Assembly: GCA_018061705.1 (NCBI GenBank)
Contig: JAGOTO010000036.1
Location: 1-5,376 of the forward strand
Length of the DNA: 5,376 bases
Direction of reading: 5' to 3'
DNA from: Candidatus Saccharimonadota bacterium
GTDB taxonomy: Bacteria; Patescibacteria; Saccharimonadia; Saccharimonadales; UBA4665
Positions 1-5,233 of this stretch are shown here, in pieces; positions within the stretch are counted from its first letter, which is position 1; each line of letters opens with the position of its first letter. A program made the position numbers and the translations under genes. The notes under the pieces are model-generated. The model saw only the letters and a program-made list of their open reading frames with translations. It ran no database searches and was not told the DNA's origin.

Positions 1-59
1 TCATATGACAGATGGTTATATATCTTACCCATCTTTCTATTATGTTTTCTTCTCTTCAT
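1..59 (-). CDS. N-terminus of a small basic hypothetical protein, cut by the window edge
   Basis: Nineteen complete codons are visible, starting at an ATG at 59-57 on the minus strand and staying open to the edge. The N-terminus is very basic (MKRRKHNRKMGK, then IYNHLSY). Support comes mainly from translation signals: an AAGGAG box at 74-69 lies 9 nt before the ATG, the same box and spacing used by the divergent gene at 173. A run of Lys/Arg at the N-terminus fits the n-region of a secreted or membrane protein, or a nucleic-acid-binding protein, but too little is visible to choose. The gene is divergent from the lipoprotein gene, so the two share the 60-172 intergenic region. No function can be assigned. 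Confidence 0.6.
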   Translation of the reverse strand, partial: MKRRKHNRKMGKIYNHLSY

Positions 60-68
60 AGACAATAG

Positions 69-74
69 CTCCTT
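69..74 (-). promoter_or_regulatory. Ribosome binding site of the left-edge gene
   Basis: On the minus strand the sequence reads AAAAGGAG, ending at 69. The AAGGAG core is followed by a 9-nt spacer and ATG at 59. It is one of the two strongest Shine-Dalgarno sites in the window and is the main reason for calling a gene at the left edge. Confidence 0.6.
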
Positions 75-116
75 TTGGTCGCTCGTGTCCTACTTCAAAG
101 GGACCTGGAGGATCAA

Positions 117-124
117 CACCGGTG
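117..124. promoter_or_regulatory. 8-bp perfect palindrome in the divergent intergenic region
   Basis: CACCGGTG is a perfect palindrome between two divergent genes, where a shared operator could sit. It is short and could arise by chance. It also overlaps the alternative GTG start at 122. I found no convincing sigma-70 promoter for either gene in 60-172. Confidence 0.15.
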
Positions 125-157
125 GTTCATATCATCGAGAAGTTTGTCGGTAAAGAA

Positions 158-163
158 AAGGAG
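158..163 (+). promoter_or_regulatory. Ribosome binding site that sets the lipoprotein start at 173
   Basis: AAGGAG lies 9 nt before the ATG at 173. A competing GTG at 122 in the same frame also has a GGAGG (107-111) 10 nt before it. ATG 173 is preferred because it is an ATG, has the longer AAGGAG match, and gives a signal peptide of plausible length. Confidence 0.7.
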
Positions 164-172
164 ATAAATACC

Positions 173-730
173 ATGTCAATTACACAGGGACGGCCAGAAG
201 TCAGGAGTACAGCAAGTCGAAAAGCAAAATTAGTGTCCGGAGCTTCCGCCTTTTTCGTGGGATTAGGCGCTTGCTCGCCCGGACTGAGCGCTGGTGACTA
301 TGGTGACTCAGGCCAGCTACGTAAGGCGTACGCATGCTCTGCAAACATTGATGGCGAAGCGACGGTGCTTGCGGCGAAGGCTGCGTATTCTGAGCACCCA
401 GAGAAGACCGGGCAATACAGAGATACGATAGCGCGACTTGTGGTCGCACAGAGAGTGGCCATAAAGGAAAACATCCCGTGTTGGCCGGAAGATGGTAGCG
501 AGACTCCCGAGTATCGTTTTACGCCAAACTATCATGTCAAGCCAGAACTAGTTAAGGATAAAGACTGTACCAATATTGTTACAGCGAGACTGGCCGGCAA
601 AAAACCACCGGCAGATTTACTGAACCCTGAAAACATGGATATTGGCAATAGGGGTCGTAATATGGCTGACACGCTCGCAGCGGTAGTGCTTGAACTTGAC
701 CTACAAAACTGCGGCCTTGATCCCAGATAG
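173..730 (+). CDS. Probable secreted lipoprotein of unknown family
   Basis: A 185-residue protein. The N-terminus has a basic n-region (RKAK at 16-19), a hydrophobic stretch at 20-33 and a lipobox-like LGAC ending at Cys34. This suggests cleavage by signal peptidase II and attachment to the membrane through a lipidated cysteine. The n-region is longer than usual (19 residues), which weakens the call a little; an ordinary signal peptide is the alternative. The mature part is soluble, with four more cysteines (55, 103, 132, 180) that could form two disulfides outside the cell. Residues 60-100 look helical, and 104-130 is Pro- and charge-rich (WPEDGSETPEY). I recognise no domain. The gene stands alone on the plus strand, divergent from the left-edge gene and convergent with the coiled-coil gene. 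A start at GTG 122 would add 17 residues and bury the signal peptide deeper. Confidence 0.7.
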   Translation: MSITQGRPEVRSTASRKAKLVSGASAFFVGLGACSPGLSAGDYGDSGQLRKAYACSANIDGEATVLAAKAAYSEHPEKTGQYRDTIARLVVAQRVAIKENIPCWPEDGSETPEYRFTPNYHVKPELVKDKDCTNIVTARLAGKKPPADLLNPENMDIGNRGRNMADTLAAVVLELDLQNCGLDPR

Positions 731-733
731 TTG

Positions 734-851
734 CCTGGTGCAGAAAACGAACCGGAGTCACATAGCTATCTCACCCATGATGGATTCCGGTCAAATAGTC
801 CCTTGGTTGGTATCACCAGGGCCTGATAGCGGCGGGCTGTTGTCTATCGGC
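734..851. repeat. Cluster of inverted repeats between convergent genes
   Basis: The gap between the stops at 730 and 854 holds three pairings. CCTGGTG at 734-740 matches CACCAGG at 814-820 perfectly (7 bp). Nested inside, ACCGGAGTC at 751-759 pairs with GATTCCGGT at 783-791 (9 bp with one G-U in plus-strand RNA; one mismatch on the other strand). Next to the coiled-coil stop, GCC-T-GATAG at 821-829 pairs with CTATC-GGC at 844-851 (8 bp with one bulge, 14-nt loop). The right arm 814-821 can also pair locally with 800-807. In minus-strand RNA the inner stem is followed by a loose U-rich stretch (TTCGTTTT). These may jointly end transcription from both sides, but none is a classical terminator. 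Confidence 0.35.
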
Positions 852-853
852 TC

Positions 854-1312
854 CTAGGGCAAGGCCACGCCCTCACGAGATGCGAGATAGCGGACTTCTT
901 TATGGAGCTCGAGGAGTTTCTGGTCATTGGAAAGCTTGTTGTAGGCACGGCCACCGAAGGATGAAACGGGCTTGGCGGCGAGCAAAGCATAGATGTCTTT
1001 TACGTCGTTCTCTACGGCTTGGAGTCGACCGTCGATGCCCTCGACGCTAGACTCGAGCGTAGATATCCTATGACTGAGTTCGCGAAGCTGGCTTTTTACT
1101 TCCGCCATGTCAGACTTCAGGACTGCAACGTCAGACTTCAGGACTGCAACGTCAGACTTCAGGACTGCAACGTCAGACTTCAGGACTGCAACGTCAGACT
1201 TCAGGACTGCAACGTCAGACTCGAGTGCATCAAAACGTGGCCCGGTAACGGTTTCAACGCCTTCGATGATGAGGGCCAGTAGTGTTTGTTTCTCTTCTGC
1301 TGTAAAACTCAT
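854..1312 (-). CDS. Small coiled-coil protein with five identical heptads
   Basis: A 152-residue cytoplasmic protein with no signal peptide or membrane helix. Residues 1-31 form a short helical N-terminus with a GPRFDALE link. Residues 32-66 are five identical SDVAVLK heptads, followed by a diverged sixth (SDMAEVK, 67-73). Val at position a and Leu at position d form the core, and Lys (e) and Asp (g) suit interhelical salt bridges. Heptad-like spacing continues to about 111 (LRELSHRISTLE, VEGIDGRLQAVE). The C-terminal part 119-152 (YNKLSNDQKLLELHKEVRYL) is helical and ends in GVALP. It probably forms a rod-like homo-oligomer; the partner is unknown. The start is ATG with a weak AAGG 5 nt upstream and a promoter-like hexamer just before it. 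It lies 45 nt after the pseudouridine synthase gene and may also be read from upstream. I do not recognise a named family. Confidence 0.8.
   Translation of the reverse strand: MSFTAEEKQTLLALIIEGVETVTGPRFDALESDVAVLKSDVAVLKSDVAVLKSDVAVLKSDVAVLKSDMAEVKSQLRELSHRISTLESSVEGIDGRLQAVENDVKDIYALLAAKPVSSFGGRAYNKLSNDQKLLELHKEVRYLASREGVALP
1109..1213 (-). repeat. Five perfect 21-bp tandem repeats inside the coiled-coil gene
   Basis: Units lie at 1109-1129, 1130-1150, 1151-1171, 1172-1192 and 1193-1213, identical at every base, with a partial sixth (8 bases) at 1214-1221. Each unit codes for one heptad (SDVAVLK as a cyclic unit). Identity at synonymous positions points to recent duplication by slippage or unequal recombination. 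Because 21 is a multiple of both 3 and 7, copy changes keep both reading frame and coiled-coil register. Confidence 0.95.
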
Positions 1313-1321
1313 AGGAACCTT

Positions 1322-1330
1322 AGTATAGCA
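1322..1330 (-). promoter_or_regulatory. Possible extended -10 promoter of the coiled-coil gene
   Basis: On the minus strand TGCTATACT fits an extended -10 element (TGn plus a 5/6 match to TATAAT). The hexamer ends 9 nt before the ATG at 1312, so transcription would start within a few bases of the start codon. The -35 region 17 nt upstream (TATCAC) is weak, as is often so with extended -10 promoters. Confidence 0.4.
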
Positions 1331-1357
1331 CCAGCAAATCGGTAGTGATAGTGTAGC

Positions 1358-2095
1358 TTACGCAACCTTTTTCCACTGACCAAACGGGAGTCCTCCGAGC
1401 GTGTAGGGACCAAAATGAGTGCGATGGAGGGTGGTGACAGTGTAGCCAAGGGCCGAAAAAGTACGTCGAATTTGTCGGTTGCGTCCTTCTTGCATTTGTA
1501 CTTGGTATGCGGGTGAGGTTTTGATGACCTGAGCAACTTTTGCCGATGCATTGTGTGGCACAGATTTGACGTTTATCCCCGAGATCATGGCGTCTGGTTC
1601 TACTCTCGTGATCAAGAATTGGCTCTTGCCGTCATCGAGCGTAATGCCGTGGTCACAAATCATCTGTTGGTGAAGTGGCGCGAGAGGCTGGTCAAGGGTG
1701 ACCTCATAAATTTTGATTTTGGCGAAGCGGGGATGAGAGAGCATATGGGCCAGGTCGCCATCGTCGGATAGTAGGAGTATGCCGGATGAATCTTTGTCCA
1801 GCCTCCCTATGGTTTGGAGGGAGTGGTAGCGACTGGGTAAAAGATCATACACTGTTGGGCTCCCCTGTCCGTTGCGCGAACAAACATATCCGATCGGTTT
1901 GTTCAATGCGATAGTGGTATGCGTTGAGGGAGGATACACTGGCCGTCCATCCAATTTCACCTGGGATGAGCTTTTGACCTCTGTGCCCTTCACTGCGGTC
2001 TTGCCGTCGACGGTAACCCTACCGACATCGATGGCTGCGTCTGCCCCGCGTCGGCTCAGACTTGTGCTCGAAGCGAGATATTTGTTGAGACGCAT
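1358..2095 (-). CDS. RsuA/RluB-family rRNA pseudouridine synthase
   Basis: A 245-residue enzyme that isomerises a specific uridine in ribosomal RNA to pseudouridine. An S4 RNA-binding domain at 1-50 (MRLNKYLASS, then RRGAD, then GRVTVDGK) is followed by the catalytic domain. There ALNKPIGYVCS (63-73) and VYDLLP are the family's first motif, and GRLDKDSSGILLLS (97-110) holds the catalytic aspartate, Asp100. KIYEVTL and EGRNRQIRR near the C-terminus are also typical of the family. The length fits full-length members (E. coli RsuA has 231 residues), and nothing key is missing. The target could be a 16S (RsuA-like) or 23S (RluB/E/F-like) uridine; the sequence alone does not tell me which. No good Shine-Dalgarno precedes the ATG, but a promoter-like pair ends 6 nt before it. 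The gene lies 68 nt downstream of the response regulator. Confidence 0.93.
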   Translation of the reverse strand: MRLNKYLASSTSLSRRGADAAIDVGRVTVDGKTAVKGTEVKSSSQVKLDGRPVYPPSTHTTIALNKPIGYVCSRNGQGSPTVYDLLPSRYHSLQTIGRLDKDSSGILLLSDDGDLAHMLSHPRFAKIKIYEVTLDQPLAPLHQQMICDHGITLDDGKSQFLITRVEPDAMISGINVKSVPHNASAKVAQVIKTSPAYQVQMQEGRNRQIRRTFSALGYTVTTLHRTHFGPYTLGGLPFGQWKKVA

Positions 2096-2101
2096 AGCTT
2101 T

Positions 2102-2130
2102 ATGGTAACGCCGTGAATGACGTGTGGCAA
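2102..2130 (-). promoter_or_regulatory. Possible promoter of the pseudouridine synthase gene
   Basis: On the minus strand TTGCCA (2130-2125, 5/6 to the -35 consensus) is separated by exactly 17 nt from TACCAT (2107-2102, 4/6 to the -10 consensus). The -10 ends 6 nt before the ATG at 2095, so the expected start site falls on or next to the start codon. This would give a leaderless mRNA and would explain the absent ribosome binding site. Confidence 0.4.
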
Positions 2131-2163
2131 TATTGAGTACGGTTTATCAGTGTTGGGGTGTAG

Positions 2164-3786
2164 CTACAATGCGATGCTGTTGGGGTCGAAACCATCTTTT
2201 GCGCTCCCTGGCGCCCCGGCACTTGGGCTAATGATAGGTGCGGGTTGGATTCCGGTTGAGGCAGGTGCGGCAATAATTGGGGGTGGGGGGACGACAGGTG
2301 GTGTCGATTGAGCCGTTGCCTCTGCCTCCGGAGAGATTGCACCTCCTACGGTTATCGGTGCGGTGCTAATGCCAGATTCTGAGAGATCCTTCTGCTCTTG
2401 TTGACGTAGGAGATCATTGAGATCTGCTTTATCTTCCTGTTTTGTGATTGGAGCAATGATTTTCTTGCCTGCAACGGTAACTTGATCGGTATGGTGCTGA
2501 TCATCTTGATCTGGTGTGCCCAGCGCACCAGTTGGCACAGAGGGTACTCCCGGAGGGCTTGATGGTTGGCTGTTATCTTGGGGCTGCTGGACTGGCGCTG
2601 GAGCAGGCAGGGTCACTGGAGATGGCGCTGGGGTTGCGTCTGCAGGGATCGGTTGCTGACTTGGCGGCAGTACGGCCTGCTGGACTGCGTCCGAATCTTG
2701 TTGGAGCTGGCCGAGGGCTGATGCAAGCATGCTATCATTTTCGCTTTGGGCTGTGTCTGGTTTGCCGGGTGACGCCGCAGGCTCTGGACTTTGAGGTGGC
2801 GGCAACGCACTTGGGCCCTGAGCTTCCTCGTCTGGAATGACTGGTAGCTGGGGCAGATCGGCCGGCACGGTCGTTGCGGACGCATCATCTACGAAGCCTG
2901 CGATTTGAGCTGCCACGGCGGCTTCTTCCGCTGCCAGTGACTGCAACGGAGGGCTGTTCACAATTGATTCTTGGACTGGGGGCATTGCGAGTGCTGGGCT
3001 GTCGGTTGTCGGACTGGCTGTGGGTACTGAAGCCAAGGGAGCCCCAGCCACCACGGTGGCCGTTTGCTCTGCTGGGTCTTCTGACTCGTTGAGTACTGCT
3101 GTCGCATGTGATGAGATCTGGGGTAGGCTCGCTGGGGGCTCGGGATCGGTCGCAGGGGTGGTCGCAGGGGTGACGGCGATTGGGTCAGGGTCGGCGACAG
3201 ATACGCTTGGCAGCGCGGTATTGTCTGGAGGTAGAACTGTCTGGTCGCTGGGCTGCAGAGGCGTGCTGGGAGGTGTCGCGACAGCTTGCAGTGGAGTGAG
3301 GTCGGTGTTTATCGGTGGCGTCGATTGCGTATCAGCCGGCTGGCTAACGTTTGAGGTGGCGACCGCAACAGGGGTGGCAGCAGTGGTTGCCGCCATTTGA
3401 TTTGGCTCGACGATTGTTGCCCCCGCCAGCATGTCCCGGGCGGCATTGACGATGTCTTCGAGGGTAACCTGAGACTTGACCAAGTAACGGTCTGCGCCCA
3501 AATTTCCCGCTCTTGTTTGATCTTCGGCTTGCCCAAGGGCTGTCAGCATGATGACTTTCGTCGCCTTTAGCTCGTCGGTGTTTCTGATGATATCGAGCAT
3601 CTCGAAGCCGCTAATTCGTGGCATCATGACGTCTGAAATGATGAGATCAGGTCGATGCTGTTTTGCGACGACGAGCGCTTCCTCGCCATTTTGAGCGGCG
3701 ACAATATCGTAGCCTTCAGCCGTTAATCGTGCCTGGTAGATCTCTCTTAGGTTGTTGTCGTCTTCGACGAGAAGAATTTTTGCCAT
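2164..3786 (-). CDS. Response regulator: receiver domain plus long disordered tail
   Basis: A 540-residue protein. Residues 1-121 are a complete CheY-like receiver: acidic pair Asp9/Asp10, phosphate-accepting Asp52 (LIISDVMMP), switch Thr82 (VIMLTA) and Lys104 (YLVKS). It should accept phosphate from the kinase encoded just upstream (49-nt gap). No winged helix, HTH, GGDEF or other output domain follows. Residues 122-431 are Pro/Ala/Thr/Ser/Gln-rich low complexity with about 35 acidic residues, one lysine (342) and no arginine. Two patches look helical (about 278-303 and 348-373). A less repetitive island, QVTVAGKKIIAPI to DLNDLLRQQEQKDLSE (435-470), is followed by a Pro/Ala tract, and the protein ends in GFDPNSIAL. 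The likely output is protein binding rather than transcription control; this is inference. The ATG has AAGG 7 nt upstream. A frameshift fusing unrelated sequence is unlikely because the frame stays open for 540 codons with consistent composition. Confidence 0.9.
   Translation of the reverse strand: MAKILLVEDDNNLREIYQARLTAEGYDIVAAQNGEEALVVAKQHRPDLIISDVMMPRISGFEMLDIIRNTDELKATKVIMLTALGQAEDQTRAGNLGADRYLVKSQVTLEDIVNAARDMLAGATIVEPNQMAATTAATPVAVATSNVSQPADTQSTPPINTDLTPLQAVATPPSTPLQPSDQTVLPPDNTALPSVSVADPDPIAVTPATTPATDPEPPASLPQISSHATAVLNESEDPAEQTATVVAGAPLASVPTASPTTDSPALAMPPVQESIVNSPPLQSLAAEEAAVAAQIAGFVDDASATTVPADLPQLPVIPDEEAQGPSALPPPQSPEPAASPGKPDTAQSENDSMLASALGQLQQDSDAVQQAVLPPSQQPIPADATPAPSPVTLPAPAPVQQPQDNSQPSSPPGVPSVPTGALGTPDQDDQHHTDQVTVAGKKIIAPITKQEDKADLNDLLRQQEQKDLSESGISTAPITVGGAISPEAEATAQSTPPVVPPPPIIAAPASTGIQPAPIISPSAGAPGSAKDGFDPNSIAL
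3148..3171 (-). repeat. 12-bp tandem duplication in the regulator tail
   Basis: GGTCGCAGGGGT (plus strand) occurs twice back to back, at 3148-3159 and 3160-3171, with no mismatch. It codes for a doubled four-residue block in the tail (TPATTPAT). It is a small example of how the tail may grow by slippage. Confidence 0.7.
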
Positions 3787-3804
3787 TGATCTGCCTTGTG
3801 CTGC

Positions 3805-3820
3805 AAACGCACTTACGTTT
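3805..3820 (-). other. Small hairpin in the kinase-regulator gap
   Basis: Minus-strand RNA reads AAACGU-AAGU-GCGUUU, a stem of 6 bp (one G-U) with a 4-nt loop, between the kinase stop (3836) and the regulator's AAGG (3797-3794). It has no U-tract, so it is not a terminator. It could adjust regulator translation or transcript stability, but a stem this short may be chance. Confidence 0.2.
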
Positions 3821-3835
3821 ATATTTGCCAGTATA

Positions 3836-5206
3836 TCACGAGGCTATTTGGGGGGCCACTGATATGGATTTTTGCTCTGAGGTTGCTACGGGCGGGCTCA
3901 CGGTTGCAATATTTGCTTCTTGCGCGAGCAGCTCCTCGGCCCGAACAGAGGTGAGTCTCGGTAGATTGATATAAAAGGTGCTGCCCTTCCCGAGCTCGCT
4001 CTCTACCCATAATCGGCCTTTGTATAATTCGACAATCTTGCGACATATGAATAGCCCGAGTCCTGTACCGCCAATTGTCCTTGTTGCGCTATTGTCGACT
4101 CGATAGAATTTCTGAAAAAGGTGTGGGATATCTTCTGGGGGTATGCCTGCCCCGGTGTCCCTTACATATATTTGTACCACTCCTTCATTTCCGGTCAGAC
4201 CCAAGCTTACTTTGCCCTCGTCTGTATATTTGCAAGCATTGTCAAAGATATTGGTTATGACCTCTCGCATTCTATCAGGGTCTACCTGCGCGTAATACAG
4301 GGGTCGGACCACCTTGTTCATGTCTGAGGGTCCGGCGGCATGTGTCGCATCTTTGGTCTCTGTGCTTCCGAAGAGGAATTCCATGAAGAGGCCTTTTTTT
4401 TCTGCCGAAAATCTGAGGTCCTGGGCGAGTTGCTCAAGGAACGTGCCCATTTCTGTGACCTTTGGATGGTTGGTGAGCCGTCCATCCTCTGCCTTGGCGC
4501 TTGTCAGCAAGTCCTGAAACAGCTGGCCAAGATGTTCGGTGCTACTGTGAGCCTTCTGGAGATAGTCTCTTGCTCGATCATCGATATTGGCCACCTTATT
4601 GTTGAGGGCAAGACTCAGGTATCCCTCGATCGCCGCAACAGGGGTTCGCATTTCATGGCTCGCTGTACTAATAAACTCTGCTCGTCGGTTTTCCTCGGCT
4701 CTCTCCTCGCTGATATCCCGGAAAATTGCAACGAGACCTGTCGAGTTTTTTGCAGAGTCGAGGAGTGGCGAGACACTGAAGGTCGATGCGATAGAGCTGC
4801 CGGATTTAGTTGTGAGGTTCACCGAATTGTCTCTTACGATCTGCCCCTTTTTGAATGCTTTATCAAGCGGTGTATCCTCTGGCGCTACCGCCTCGCCTTT
4901 TGCATTGGTAAATTTGAGTATAGATCGCCAGTCAAGCCCTTCGGCTTCCTGGGAAGACCAGCCAGTAATGTTGCTCGAGCCTTGGTTGAAATGACGGATG
5001 ATCTGCTGGTCATCGATCAATATAACGCCATCTTGTATCGCGCTGAGGATAATTTCTGATTTGGCTTTTTCGTCACGAAGACTGCTCGCCAGGGTACTCG
5101 TACTAGCCGTTGCAGATTTGAGCATCCCCTGTCGCCAAGCGAACCAGACGCCAGCCACTGCGACGCACAAGAGTATTCCACCACCGACTACCATGTATTG
5201 ATCCAT
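3836..5206 (-). CDS. Membrane-anchored PAS-domain sensor histidine kinase
   Basis: A 456-residue kinase that autophosphorylates on His184 and should pass phosphate to Asp52 of the regulator encoded next. One N-terminal membrane helix (about 5-24) is followed by Arg/Lys, so the body is cytoplasmic. There is no HAMP domain or extracytoplasmic loop. After a linker (29-50), a PAS domain spans about 50-168 (ILSAIQDGVILID, ending FRDISEERAE). The HisKA helix carries FISTASHEMRTP (178-189). In the HATPase_c domain the N box is VITNIFDNACKYT (Asn319, Asn323), G1 is DTGAGIP (350-356), the F box is LFQKFYR and G2 is GGTGLGL (379-385). The segment 280-302 before the ATPase core is longer than usual. A 40-residue Pro/Ser/Thr-rich tail (417-456) follows the last strand. 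ATG 5206 is chosen; Met5 (5194) is an alternative that would trim the helix. No clear Shine-Dalgarno is seen. The upstream gene ends 27 nt away. Confidence 0.95.
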   Translation of the reverse strand: MDQYMVVGGGILLCVAVAGVWFAWRQGMLKSATASTSTLASSLRDEKAKSEIILSAIQDGVILIDDQQIIRHFNQGSSNITGWSSQEAEGLDWRSILKFTNAKGEAVAPEDTPLDKAFKKGQIVRDNSVNLTTKSGSSIASTFSVSPLLDSAKNSTGLVAIFRDISEERAEENRRAEFISTASHEMRTPVAAIEGYLSLALNNKVANIDDRARDYLQKAHSSTEHLGQLFQDLLTSAKAEDGRLTNHPKVTEMGTFLEQLAQDLRFSAEKKGLFMEFLFGSTETKDATHAAGPSDMNKVVRPLYYAQVDPDRMREVITNIFDNACKYTDEGKVSLGLTGNEGVVQIYVRDTGAGIPPEDIPHLFQKFYRVDNSATRTIGGTGLGLFICRKIVELYKGRLWVESELGKGSTFYINLPRLTSVRAEELLAQEANIATVSPPVATSEQKSISVAPQIAS

Positions 5207-5233
5207 ATGATGCTTATGTATAGTATCTGTTTT

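Noticed and set aside
13..43. Promoter (TATTAT at 38-43) for the plus-strand lipoprotein gene
   Set aside because: It lies inside the coding part of the divergent left-edge gene, no good -35 is found at proper spacing, and it is about 130 nt from the start.
1109..1221. CRISPR-like direct repeats
   Set aside because: The 21-bp units abut with no spacers and code for a heptad in frame; this is a coding tandem repeat.
1019..1282. Plus-strand frame with a repeated RLQDCNV heptad
   Set aside because: The repeat is the antisense reading of the 21-bp units. The minus-strand reading gives a proper Val/Leu heptad coiled coil with a start, a good C-terminus and promoter-like sequence, so only that strand is called.
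2096..2163. Intrinsic terminator after the response regulator
   Set aside because: No GC-rich stem followed by a U-run is visible on the minus strand between 2163 and 2096.
3020..3400. 126-codon plus-strand frame rich in Gly, Ala and Val
   Set aside because: It is the reverse of the Pro/Ala/Thr-rich regulator tail, whose GC-rich codons suppress stops on the other strand. It has no ribosome site or domain of its own.
3836..3838. Reassigned UGA (glycine) code as in Gracilibacteria or SR1
   Set aside because: The kinase ends at TGA after a natural C-terminal tail, and the next gene starts 49 nt later with its own ATG and AAGG. No gene in the window needs an internal TGA read as an amino acid.
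4340..5059. 239-codon open frame on the plus strand
   Set aside because: It lies wholly antisense to the histidine kinase, whose full set of catalytic motifs is intact on the minus strand. Its translation is Cys-, Phe- and Arg-rich without recognisable domains, as expected of a shadow frame.
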